From Microcystis aeruginosa W13-11 (lineage in GTDB: Bacteria; Cyanobacteriota; Cyanobacteriia; Cyanobacteriales; Microcystaceae): DNA of 46,802 nt. The notes beneath the pieces are model-generated. The model saw nothing but the letters and a program-made list of their open reading frames with translations. It was not told the DNA's origin and searched no databases. The stretch covers positions 1 through 46,802 of the forward strand of contig JAADBR010000013.1 in NCBI GenBank assembly GCA_009995705.1. The letters run 5' to 3'. This document shows positions 8,747 through 16,747 of the stretch, piece by piece (within the stretch, counting starts at the first letter, position 1; every line of letters starts with the position of its first letter). The position numbers were made by a program, and so were the translations under genes.

Positions 8747-9412
8747 TTGGATATTATTAAACCCTATAGTTTTATTCCCAAAACAGTGATTGAAGCTCAG
8801 GCAGACAATATTCTCAAGAAAGTAAAAGCTAATCGTCGTCGTCCCTTAAAAAATTGCGATATTGCGGAAGCAGTGGCTGATTATTTTGATTTAGCTATTG
8901 AATGGACGGATATAAAGCCAGATCAAGAGGGAGAAATCGCCGCGATGATTATTCCCACAGAAAAGAAAATTATTCTTAATGAAGATGTAAAATTCTTAAA
9001 AGATTATCAAAATTCATCCCTGGCAAAAGAAGGTTTTAAAAATTCGAGTTTAGCCCATGAAATTGGTCATTTTGTCCTTCATATTAATCAAAAGGCCGTC
9101 TCTAACTTTTTGGATCGAATCAATCAGGGAGATTCCCTAGAGACAATTCAACCTTTTCTGTGTCGGACAGTTGATTCTAGCCAAAAAATTGAATGGCAAG
9201 CACAATATTTTGCCAGTTGTTTACTAATGCCGATGAGTGAGTTGGAGAAAGCCATCAAGGGCCGTGACTTGACTAAATGGGGACATCTGTATGTGATCGC
9301 CGACGAGTTGGGAGTAACTATTACTAATCTTAGAAGTCGTTTAGAAAGTCTCCATTGGATCAAAGTCGATAAAAAAGTAATTTATCAGGGCAGTAATTTT
9401 CCCAAGAAATAG
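8747..9412 (+). CDS. ImmA/IrrE-family metallopeptidase
   Basis: A 221-residue zinc peptidase candidate. The zinc motif HEIGH is at 104-108 (SLAHEIGHFVLH), and the family's third-ligand region is at 149-162 (EWQAQYFASCLLMP, Glu149). Start is TTG, supported by GAGGAG ending 8 bases before it within the end of xre. The protein has no signal peptide, so it acts in the cytoplasm. By analogy with ImmA and CapP it should cleave the XRE repressor when it senses DNA damage or foreign DNA, thereby releasing the promoters. Partnership with the Argonaute operon is inferred from the divergent layout and shared operators. Confidence 0.9.
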   Translation: MDIIKPYSFIPKTVIEAQADNILKKVKANRRRPLKNCDIAEAVADYFDLAIEWTDIKPDQEGEIAAMIIPTEKKIILNEDVKFLKDYQNSSLAKEGFKNSSLAHEIGHFVLHINQKAVSNFLDRINQGDSLETIQPFLCRTVDSSQKIEWQAQYFASCLLMPMSELEKAIKGRDLTKWGHLYVIADELGVTITNLRSRLESLHWIKVDKKVIYQGSNFPKK

Positions 9413-9452
9413 CCTCAATGTTCCGAGGAAGATTTTGCCCATCTTGATCGAC

Positions 9453-10448
9453 TTATTTACTCATAATTTCGGCGGTTTGTGAGTTAGGAATCGGTTCAAA
9501 GTTGTGGTCGTCAGCCAGATATTCGGGATAGGTGGAGAATTGGGGTAGTATTTCTAGGGTAAAAGCTTCGGCAGCTTTCGATCGATAACGATTCGGGTTA
9601 ATAATTACCGATAAAGTGCGGCTCACTTCCACATCTTTAATTCTGGTCGCGTGGATAACTCCCATTTGTAGTTCTTTTTCGATCGCTGTCACCGAGACAA
9701 AAGCCGCCCCTAAACCGGATTGGACGGCATTTTTAATCGCCTCGATCGAGTTAAGTTCCATCTCCACTTTTAAGCGTTTGGTGTCGATCTCGCAACGAGT
9801 TAAAACCTTATCAATGACTTTGCGAATCGTCGATTGGGAATCGAGGGTGATAAATTTTAGTCGATATAAATCCTCTTTTTGAATCATTTCTACCTTAGAC
9901 AGAGGATGAAAAATAGGCAGGACTAAAGCCAGTTCATCGTCTGCGTAGGGGATAATCCGCAGGGTTTCTTGTAATTCGGCGGGAACTTCTCCCCCGATAA
10001 TGGCTAAATCCACTTGACCGTTAAAAACACCCCAAGAGGTGCGACGGGTGGAATGAACTTGTAGCTGTACGGATACTTCTGGGTATTTTTGCCGAAACAG
10101 CCCGATCATGCGGGGAAGAAGATAGGTTCCCGTGGTTTGGGAAGCACCGATGATTAGGGTTCCCCCTTGCAGATTTTGTAGATCTTCGATCGCCCGACAG
10201 GTTTCTTGACAGAGAGTGATAATTTTTTCGCCGTAGTTTAAGAGTAGGTGTCCCGCTTCTGTTAATTGAGCTTTCCGACCGCCTCGGTCAAATAACGGCA
10301 CATTTAGCTGTTTTTCGAGGTTTTGTACCTGAAGACTGACCGCCGGCTGGGATACATACAGAGTATCTGCCGCCCGTTTAAAGCTTCCCTCAGCAGCGAT
10401 CGCTTTGAGAATTCTCAGTTGGTCTAGGGTGAAAGGAATGTCGGTCAT
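9453..10448 (-). CDS. rbcR: LysR-type regulator, RbcR/CcmR group
   Basis: A 331-residue LysR-family regulator very close in wording to cyanobacterial RbcR (ycf30/sll0998 type), which activates RuBisCO and carbon-fixation genes. The DNA-binding HTH is at about 1-65 ([18 protein letters not shown], then [15 protein letters not shown]). The effector domain spans about 90-300 ([24 protein letters not shown]). The frame allows an ATG six codons further up at 10466, but GAGG sits 6 bases before the chosen ATG and the family starts with M-x-D-x-PFTLDQ. Convergent with the metallopeptidase gene. Core chromosomal gene bordering the accessory island. Confidence 0.9.
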   Translation of the reverse strand: MTDIPFTLDQLRILKAIAAEGSFKRAADTLYVSQPAVSLQVQNLEKQLNVPLFDRGGRKAQLTEAGHLLLNYGEKIITLCQETCRAIEDLQNLQGGTLIIGASQTTGTYLLPRMIGLFRQKYPEVSVQLQVHSTRRTSWGVFNGQVDLAIIGGEVPAELQETLRIIPYADDELALVLPIFHPLSKVEMIQKEDLYRLKFITLDSQSTIRKVIDKVLTRCEIDTKRLKVEMELNSIEAIKNAVQSGLGAAFVSVTAIEKELQMGVIHATRIKDVEVSRTLSVIINPNRYRSKAAEAFTLEILPQFSTYPEYLADDHNFEPIPNSQTAEIMSK

Positions 10449-10602
10449 AGAAAGCCTCAAAAACATCGACGGGAGAAGGGGATGACAACAGCGACAAATC
10501 TTAAGTCAGTGCAGATAAATACACTGAATTGACAGTAGCACACCACGGGGATCAATACTTCAGGTAGTTCGATTATCGCTTATTTTAGTCCTCAGCCCTG
10601 AA

Positions 10603-10656
10603 TCAGTAATCAGTTACCAGTTATCAGATGCGAGTTATCAGTTCACTGATTACTGA
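10603..10656. repeat. Inverted repeat in TGATAAC-type repetitive tract
   Basis: TCAGTAATCAGT (10603-10614) and ACTGATTACTGA (10645-10656) are perfect 12-bp inverted copies. Between them lie two further CAGTTATCAG-like units. The tract lies about 155 bp upstream of rbcR. Similar ACTGATAACTGATAACTG tracts occur at the sufC/sufB junction near 27797-27813, so this is a dispersed short repeat of the cyanobacterial STRR kind. Confidence 0.6.
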
Positions 10657-10808
10657 AAAAGGCTGCCTCAGCAATTATCGGGTTTACTTTTATATACCAC
10701 TTAATCGTTAGGCAGTAAGCATAAATAAGTTTTATACTTAATCATGTTTCACCTTTTCTCAAAAGGGTAGAAGGAGTTTTATCTGTAAAGTTTATTTATT
10801 CTCAATGC

Positions 10809-11009
10809 CTAAATAGTCGTTGGCTGCAAAACCTGCGAGTAACATTCTCCTAACCAGGCTGTTTTTTCTTCGTTTTTGAGCTTTGGTCAAACCTGGTTGA
10901 GAGCTACTTTAGATAACCCCTTGCCAGTTTCTTTGTCAGTCTGATTGCATAGATTCAAGGCATAATCCCACCACCAGACTACTCCCATCACTTGACTAAG
11001 CTTTTGAGA
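10809..11009 (-). pseudogene. Decayed TnpB (IS200/IS605 OrfB) N-terminal fragment
   Basis: Read on the minus strand in one frame, this gives QKLSQVMGVVWWWDYALNL, then CNQT-D-KETGKGLSKVALNQV, a stop, PKLKNEEKTAWLGECYSQVL and QPTTI. This is the well-known N-terminal stretch of cyanobacterial TnpB RNA-guided nucleases (usual form NYALNLCNQTYKETGKGL...LPxLK...WLxxxYSQVLQ). It lacks a start, has an internal TGA and stops at TAG (10809-10811). Everything beyond about residue 80, including the RuvC domain, is gone. It fills most of the long gap between rbcR and the YqeG-type gene. Confidence 0.72.
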
Positions 11010-11139
11010 TTAGAGTTCTGGCATGATTAATTTTTGATAGTCCAAAAATGAGAAAAATAGGCATAAAATTGCCTAAAACCCTTAAACAGAGCATTTAACG
11101 GAAGATTTTTGATTTTTACAAGAGGTCTATTATAGTACA

Positions 11140-11212
11140 GGCTGTGATCGGAGGTAAACGAGGCGACCAGAGGCTCCCCACCGGTGCGCTTGCTCAGGGT
11201 GGAGACTTCCCA
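11140..11212. repeat. GC-richer block, possible IS200/IS605-type end sequence
   Basis: This tract (GGCTGTGATCGGAGGTAAAC, then GAGGCTCCCCACCGGTGCGC, then AGGGTGGAGACTTCCC) stands out from its AT-rich surroundings. It contains the 8-bp palindrome CACCGGTG (11180-11187) and an imperfect hairpin pairing CTCCCCACC with GGTGGAG. It lies next to the tnpB fragment, so it may be part of an element end or guide-RNA region. That link is inference. The rest of 11010-11319 shows nothing I can name. Confidence 0.3.
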
Positions 11213-11319
11213 TGCCATATTTTCGTTAGGGTCTTTATTTCAGCTGACCTCATTTCAAATTGTCCATAGTATTTTCTACTTTTCCCTCCTTTCCTCTATA
11301 CTTAAGTATTTTTTAATAT

Positions 11320-11874
11320 TTACTTTTGTGAGGATTGGTCAGGTTTTATTAAGTAATGCTGCGGATGCAGGGAAACGCCGAGAATTTGTGATAGCCACAC
11401 CTCAAAATCGTGGATTGGATAAGCTTGCCCCCCCGTCAAAGGGTTTACTATTGGTTTCACCAGAATGGTAAACATTCCCAGACGATTTCCCGCTAAAACA
11501 TCGGTAAACAAGCGATCGCCAATCATGGCAATTTGTCGGGGGGGAAGTCCCATGGCTGTCATCGCTTGCCGGAGTTTGCGTCGAGAGGGTTTCACCGCAC
11601 CGAGAAGGTAGGGAAGTTGTAAATTATCAGCGATCGCACCGATGCGATTTTCACTGAGATTATTGCTTACCAACCAAATCGGTAGATAAAGACGCAAGGA
11701 ATCGACCCAACGCTGTAAATCGTCAGAAACCGTCGTTTCCTGAAGGGGAACAAGGGTATCGTCCACATCGAGAATCAATCCCTTAATCTGATGCTGACTC
11801 AAAATCTCCGGAGTGAGACCGAGAATCGTATCCCCTAAAATTAAATCAGGTTGTAGAATTTTTGCTCTAGTCAT
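11320..11874 (-). CDS. YqeG-family HAD phosphatase
   Basis: A 184-residue HAD-IIIA hydrolase. Motif I is DVDDTLVPL (Asp36, Asp38). Motif II is WLVSNN near 68-73. Lys of motif III is in VKPSRRK near 94. Motif IV is IGDRLFTDVLAGN near 118-130. Bacterial YqeG and the related plant/cyanobacterial phosphatidylglycerophosphate phosphatases share this layout, so it may act on phosphatidylglycerophosphate, needed for thylakoid lipid PG (family knowledge, substrate not shown here). Alone between a decayed element and a methyltransferase gene on the same strand. Confidence 0.88.
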   Translation of the reverse strand: MTRAKILQPDLILGDTILGLTPEILSQHQIKGLILDVDDTLVPLQETTVSDDLQRWVDSLRLYLPIWLVSNNLSENRIGAIADNLQLPYLLGAVKPSRRKLRQAMTAMGLPPRQIAMIGDRLFTDVLAGNRLGMFTILVKPIVNPLTGGQAYPIHDFEVWLSQILGVSLHPQHYLIKPDQSSQK

Positions 11875-11990
11875 TAACTTCTCAAAAATAACTGGCAGCG
11901 AGTCGATCGAACTCAGCTTGATTAAAAAACCGTTGCCTTATTCAGTATAAATGACCGACTGCCCCTGAAAATCTTGTCTGGTCGATCCCT

Positions 11991-12614
11991 TCACTTGACC
12001 GCTTGAATCACCTGTAAACTGCCACCAGCGTATAATTTTTGGTGACAATCACGAAAACCGATCGCCTGTAAAGATCGAATCAAGTCCCGATCGATAAACT
12101 GCCAAGCGGTATCGGTTTCAAATAATTGCAAAAATAGGGCTAAAGAAGGCCAAAAAAGCGGGTTAGTGGGTCGATGAAAATCCACGAGGGCAAAAATTCC
12201 CCCCGGTCTGAGAACTCGATGCACTTCTTTCAGGATTTCCTCTAACTGCTCCGGTTCCATTTCGTGGAGAGCGGCGCTAGTATGCACAAAGGCGAATTCT
12301 GCGGCACTAAAGGGCATTTTTTCGGCTAATCCCTCCACATAATGCGCTTGTGGCACCGCTAAACTAGCTCGCTCCAGGGCCCGGGGAGAGACATCTAAAC
12401 CAGTACAGCGATCGGATAGGGGGACTAAATAACGGGTGGTTTGACCCGCACCACAACAGAGATCGAGGATAGGGTCATTTTTAGCGATTTTTAGGCCTTC
12501 TAGGGCCAATTGCCGAAAACAAGACTCCCCGCCCACTGCTAGGGCAGCCAGACGGGAGATACCATCGTAAAGCCATTGATATTGATAACTGAGGGGACGT
12601 AAAATTGTCGCCAA
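11991..12614 (-). CDS. Class I SAM-dependent methyltransferase (UbiE-like)
   Basis: About 207 residues. SAM-binding motif I is ILDLCCGAGQTTRYL (near residue 50), the acidic end of strand 2 is in CTGLDVSPRAL, and the post-motif region is FAFVHTSAALHEMEPEQLEEIL. The later LRPGGIFALVDFHRP resembles the UbiE/COQ5 family. The acceptor is unknown. The start is chosen at the TTG at 12614, because GGAGG lies 6 bases before it. An in-frame TTG two codons earlier would directly touch that site. Divergent from hemH across about 120 bases that should hold both promoters. Confidence 0.85.
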   Translation of the reverse strand: MATILRPLSYQYQWLYDGISRLAALAVGGESCFRQLALEGLKIAKNDPILDLCCGAGQTTRYLVPLSDRCTGLDVSPRALERASLAVPQAHYVEGLAEKMPFSAAEFAFVHTSAALHEMEPEQLEEILKEVHRVLRPGGIFALVDFHRPTNPLFWPSLALFLQLFETDTAWQFIDRDLIRSLQAIGFRDCHQKLYAGGSLQVIQAVK

Positions 12615-12733
12615 GATCAACCTCCAAAATTTGATTAAGTTCTCTGTAGCCTGTAATTTGTTTTAACGGTTCCACCGATATATTGTTAAACTTGGTAAAG
12701 AATCTGAAAATTTAAAAATTATCTGTTAACACT

Positions 12734-13897
12734 ATGGGTCGCGTTGGCGTTTTATTATTAAATTTGGGTGGGCCGGAGCGGTTAGAGGATGTGCGTCCTT
12801 TTCTATTTAACCTTTTTTCTGACCCAGAAATCATCCGTTTACCGATCAAAGGATTACAAAAACCCTTGGCTTGGTTAATATCGACGTTAAGAGCGAGTAA
12901 ATCCCGAGAGAATTACCGTCAGATCGGCGGTGGCTCCCCTTTACTCAAGATTACGGAGGCACAGGCCACGGCACTGCAACAACGTCTCAAGGAAATGGGC
13001 CGCGAGGTGAGCGTTTATATCGGGATGCGTTACTGGAATCCCTTCACCGAAGAAGCGATCGAGCGGATTAAACGGGATCATATCAAAAAATTAGTTATTC
13101 TTCCCCTTTATCCCCAATTTTCCATCAGCACCAGTGGTTCCAGTTTTCGTGTACTGGAGGAAATGTGGCAGCAGGATCCCTATCTACGTTTAACGGAATA
13201 TACTCTCATCCCCTCTTGGTACGATCATCCCACTTATCTGGGTGCTATGGCGGATCTGATTGCGCGAGAATTAGAGCAGTGTCCTAATCCTGACCAAGTA
13301 CATATCTTTTTTAGCGCCCATGGGGTCCCCCAAAGTTATGTGGAGGAAGCGGGAGATCCCTATCAAAGGGAAATTGAAGAATGCACTAGGGCGATCGTGC
13401 GTACACTCAACCGACCCAATCAGTACACTTTAGCCTATCAAAGTCGCGTCGGTCCAGTGGAATGGCTAAAACCCTATACTGAAGATGCTTTAAAAGGGTT
13501 GGGAGAGCAGGGAATTAAGCATTTATTGGTCGTGCCGATTAGCTTTGTCTCGGAACACATCGAAACTCTACAAGAAATCGATATAGAGTACCGAGAAGTG
13601 GCGGAAGAAGCGGGAATTGAACATTTTCAGCGAGTCCAGGCTCTTAACACTCACCCGATGTTTATCGAATCTCTCTCCCAGTTAGTGGTAAGATCCCTAG
13701 AGGAAAAACCCACCACTTTCGAGCAAATTACCCATCCGAAAGCGAATATGAAAATGTATCCCCAGGAACGTTGGGAATGGGGAATGACTACGGCAGCCGA
13801 GGTGTGGAATGGTCGATTAGCGATGATCGGTTTTCTGGCAATTATTATCGAATTAATTACCGGTCAAGGACCGTTGCATTTTGTTGGTTTATTATAA
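12734..13897 (+). CDS. hemH: Ferrochelatase with C-terminal chlorophyll-binding-type helix
   Basis: Inserts Fe2+ into protoporphyrin IX to make heme. 387 residues. Catalytic His196 ([11 protein letters not shown]) and the Glu274/Glu277 region ([13 protein letters not shown]) are present. After about residue 320 comes a linker and a single membrane helix with the light-harvesting/Hlip motif ([12 protein letters not shown], 356-367). This extension is typical of cyanobacterial and plastid type II ferrochelatases, where it tunes activity and membrane location. Short leader, ATG start. A bidirectional hairpin lies downstream. Confidence 0.97.
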   Translation: MGRVGVLLLNLGGPERLEDVRPFLFNLFSDPEIIRLPIKGLQKPLAWLISTLRASKSRENYRQIGGGSPLLKITEAQATALQQRLKEMGREVSVYIGMRYWNPFTEEAIERIKRDHIKKLVILPLYPQFSISTSGSSFRVLEEMWQQDPYLRLTEYTLIPSWYDHPTYLGAMADLIARELEQCPNPDQVHIFFSAHGVPQSYVEEAGDPYQREIEECTRAIVRTLNRPNQYTLAYQSRVGPVEWLKPYTEDALKGLGEQGIKHLLVVPISFVSEHIETLQEIDIEYREVAEEAGIEHFQRVQALNTHPMFIESLSQLVVRSLEEKPTTFEQITHPKANMKMYPQERWEWGMTTAAEVWNGRLAMIGFLAIIIELITGQGPLHFVGLL

Positions 13898-13943
13898 CCT
13901 CAAGCTTCGCTGCCATTGCTTTTGATGGTAACTACCAAAATAA

Positions 13944-13972
13944 GGTTGGGTTTAACTATATTTAACCCAACC
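13944..13972. terminator. Bidirectional hairpin between convergent genes
   Basis: GGTTGGGTT and AACCCAACC form a 9-bp stem with an 11-base AT-rich loop, in the gap between hemH and the convergent small gene. There is no long T tract on the plus side, so strength as an intrinsic terminator is uncertain. Confidence 0.6.
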
Positions 13973-13992
13973 ATTGGCGGTTCTATCTTCCC

Positions 13993-14244
13993 TTAGGACA
14001 TCATATTAGCAGAACGAACATTAACGTTAACTTCTAGCTTGCCATTGCCGAGCATATCTAACCCAGTGACGCTAAAAAGATTAGCTTTAATCCCCCTTTC
14101 CTGAAAATTAGCCTGTAATTCCTTGATGAGAACCTCTTCCACTTTCCCCTCATCATCTGCTAGAGCTTGGACGATTTTAGCGGCGAAAGAGCCAATTTTT
14201 GCGCTCAATATTTCTTCCACATTGGTAATCTCGATAATAACCAT
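13993..14244 (-). CDS. Small conserved hypothetical protein
   Basis: An 83-residue soluble protein that I do not recognise. It begins MVIIEITNVEEILSAKIGSF and has an alternating charged/hydrophobic pattern (helix about 8-50). It ends with a beta-rich half containing LEVNVNVRSANMM. No membrane segment or Cys pair. It is convergent with hemH and has its own upstream gap of 150 bases. The coding appearance and a matched hairpin downstream argue for a real gene. Confidence 0.6.
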   Translation of the reverse strand: MVIIEITNVEEILSAKIGSFAAKIVQALADDEGKVEEVLIKELQANFQERGIKANLFSVTGLDMLGNGKLEVNVNVRSANMMS

Positions 14245-14394
14245 TGATTTTTCTTCTTAGTAGAGGACAAACAGCTTGACAAGCCAATAAGAACAGAATT
14301 TGTAAGAAAATAGAGCTGCTCTCATCTTAGGAATCAGTATAACCCGCACTGTTCCCCCCCAAACGTAAATTCCTACCCTGAAGGAGATTACTGC

Positions 14395-15379
14395 ATGATA
14401 AACCTAGAGACCCTACAAGGTTGGTTAAATGCCCCAGTGGAAAATGAGCGACTAGAATTTAAACAGGCTAAAAATCAATTTGATACAAACAAACTGTTAG
14501 AATATTGCGTCGCTCTTGCTAAGGTTACAAGGCGATCAACTCCTTGACAAAACATCAAAAGGTTGGACAATTCCTAATTTATCTGCCATTCTTCTGGCCA
14601 GACAACTTGAGAGCTTTTCCCCTACCTTAGCGCGTAAAGCAGCACGAGTGATTATCTATGAGGGAACAGGTAAAATTAAAACTCGGCTGGAACAGACAGG
14701 AATTAAGGGATATGCTGTGGGTTTTGAGGGTTTAGTTAATTTTGTCCACGATTTAGCCTCTCAAAATCGCATCATCGAGGAGGTTCTTAGGGAAGAAGTG
14801 AAAATGTTTCCTAAACAAGCTTTGCGAGAACTCATCGCCAATGCTTTGATTCATCAGGACTTTCTCACTACAGGTGCTTCGGTGATGATTGAAATGTATG
14901 ATGATCGAGTAGAAATCTCTAACCCTGGTATTCCTTTTATCAAAGTAGAACGCTTTATAGACGAATATCGCTCCCGTAATGAGCAATTAGCTGACATAAT
15001 GCGTCGTTTTGGCATTTGTGAAGAAAAGGGCAGTGGTATTGATAAAGTTATTTCCGCTGCCGAGAAATTTCAACTTCCCGCACCAGATTTTAGAGTAGGT
15101 GAGATCCGAACAACTTCTATCCTATTCGCTCATCAGGATTTTGGCAAAATGAGTCAATCTGACCGTATTCGCGCTTGTTATCAGCACTGTTGTCTCCTAT
15201 ATATCAATAATCAACGGATGTCTAACCAAAGCCTACGAAATCGCTTTTGTTTACATGAATCAAAACAGAATACTGTCTCTCAAGTGATTGGGGCAACTAA
15301 AGAAGCGGGACTGATTAAATTTGACGAATCTGAATCTAAATCAACTCGTTATGCTCGTTATCTCCCCTTTTGGGCCTAG
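14395..15379 (+). pseudogene. AlbA_2/Schlafen-type ATP-binding regulator with internal deletion
   Basis: The 5' part (14395-14547) has AAGGAG plus ATG and encodes about 41 residues of an AlbA_2 domain (GWLNAPVENERLEFKQAKNQ), then goes out of frame and stops. The 3' part, open from 14516 to 15379, encodes the GHKL-like ATP-binding and winged-helix end of the same family (KMFPKQALRELIANALIHQD, RRFGICEEKGSGIDKV, then ACYQHCCLLY and TRYARYLPFWA). Family members join these halves through about 140 further residues (ANEGGG..LGV region) that are missing. The junction is near 14510-14525. A deletion of roughly 430 bp plus frame change explains it. The downstream part could still be made from TTG at 14516, but without the AlbA_2 core. 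Confidence 0.8.
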
Positions 15380-15406
15380 ACTAGCCTTGAGCGAAGTTGA
15401 AATGCT

Positions 15407-15494
15407 AAAAAGTGCTTCAACGCAAATCCATTTTAGCGATGCCAAATCGGCAAAACCCTTATACAGCAAGCAAAAAAGTGCTTCAACGCAAATC
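15407..15494. repeat. Pair of 22-bp direct repeats
   Basis: AAAAAGTGCTTCAACGCAAA plus TC occurs at 15407-15428 and again at 15473-15494, 66 bp apart, in the tail between the broken regulator and prfB. CCTTGAGCGAAGTTGAAATG just before it resembles a common short interspersed sequence. No coding role is evident. Confidence 0.7.
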
Positions 15495-15541
15495 GACATT
15501 ACCAGAGTGGGACTTGTGGACGACAACGGCGATACATTTCT

Positions 15542-16649
15542 TTAAACTCCACCCCCCAAACGTAAATAGGCTTCAATAAAGCTATCTAAATCCCCATTCA
15601 TTACCCCAGTAACATCGGTGGTTTCCACATTACTACGGAGATCCTTAACTAATTGATAGGGATGAAAAACATAGTTACGGATTTGATTGCCCCAAGCGGC
15701 CTCCACCATATCGCCACGAATTTCGGCGATCGCTTGAGCCTGTTGTTCCCGAGCAATAATTAACAATTTCGCTTTTAATAAAGCTAGGGCTTTTTCTTTA
15801 TTTTGTAACTGCGATCGCTCTTGGGTACAACGTACAGCGATACCTGTGGGAAGATGAACCACACGCACGGCAGTTTCCACTTTATTAACATTTTGTCCAC
15901 CTTTTCCCCCCGATCTAGTGGTGGTAATTTCTAAATCTTTATCGGGAATTTCTACCCTCACCGCATCATCGCCCAAAATTGGCATCACTTCCACCCCAGC
16001 GAAACTGGTTTGACGTTTACCGTTAGCATTAAAAGGAGAAATTCTGACTAACCGATGGGTGCCTTTTTCTCCTTTTAGATAACCGTAAGCATAAGTTCCA
16101 GCAATTTCAATTGTCACCGATTTAATTCCCGCTTCATCTCCTTCTGATATTTCCGCTAAAGTGACTTTATATCCCTGTTTCTCGGCCCAGCGAGAATACA
16201 TTCTCAGGAGCATTTCTGTCCAATCTTGGGCATCGGTTCCCCCGGCCCCCGCATTAATCGTTAAAACCGCTCCTTTTGCGTCGTAGGGACCATTTAAAAG
16301 CTGTTGCAATTCCCAGCGATCAAGGTCATGCTGTAAATGAGTTACATTGTCCGTTGCTTCTTCTAGTAAAGCTCGATCGGATTCTAATTCTAATAACTCG
16401 ATAATTGCCTTAGTATCTTCTAATTGTTCACACCAACTTTGATAGGTTTCTAAAGAAGATTTACATTCATTTAGTTCTTGCAGGGTTTTTTGAGCAGTAT
16501 CGGGATTATCCCAAAAAGTGGGGACGGCTGCCACCTGTTCTAAGTCTTTAATTTTGGCCCTTAAAGTGGGTAAGTCAAAGATAGTCCTGGGTTTTACCCA
16601 GGCGCGATCCTACTATCTCGATGCCTTTTTTTAGTTCCGATATTTCCAT
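15542..16649 (-). CDS. prfB: Peptide chain release factor 2, programmed +1 frameshift
   Basis: RF2 ends translation at UGA and UAA. The gene starts at ATG 16649 ([11 protein letters not shown]) and runs 24 codons to CTT-TGA-C at 16580-16574, with AGGA a few bases before, the classic autoregulatory frameshift site. Translation continues in the +1 frame from GAC (16576) to 15542, giving about 368 residues, close to E. coli RF2. Domain 3 carries [18 protein letters not shown] with the GGQ loop that triggers peptidyl-tRNA hydrolysis. The stop-recognition domain precedes it. Low RF2 lets the ribosome slip, and high RF2 ends the short peptide (established mechanism). Confidence 0.96.
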
Positions 16650-16700
16650 ATTTTCAGTTAAGTAAGTGGTTCCAACTAAAGGATAGATTTTGGGTTCTAT

Positions 16701-16745
16701 CCCCCCTGCCCCCCTTGATAAGGGGGGTATCTGACAATTTTTAAA
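16701..16745. repeat. Interspersed hairpin repeat (C6-TTGATAA-G6), copy 2
   Basis: Bases 16709-16727 read CCCCCC, TTGATAA, GGGGGG, with flanks CCCCCCTG and TATCTGACAATTTTTAA. It matches the unit at 641-690. It sits 3' of the DUF3747 gene and 5' of prfB, both on the minus strand, so it could work as a terminator between them. Confidence 0.7.
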
Positions 16746-16747
16746 GG

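Noticed and set aside
11027..11218. 63-codon open frame on the minus strand
   Set aside because: It runs through the GC-richer palindromic block and an AT-rich tail with no ribosome binding site and no family resemblance. It is better explained as element-end debris.
15321..15545. 74-codon open frame after the broken ATP-binding gene
   Set aside because: It overlaps the end of that gene in another frame and then reads through two direct repeats, which gives the repeated peptide KSASTQI. It is a repeat artefact.
16535..16649. prfB as a frameshifted pseudogene
   Set aside because: The break is exactly CTT-TGA-C, the programmed frameshift site of RF2 genes, and the rest of the frame is intact.
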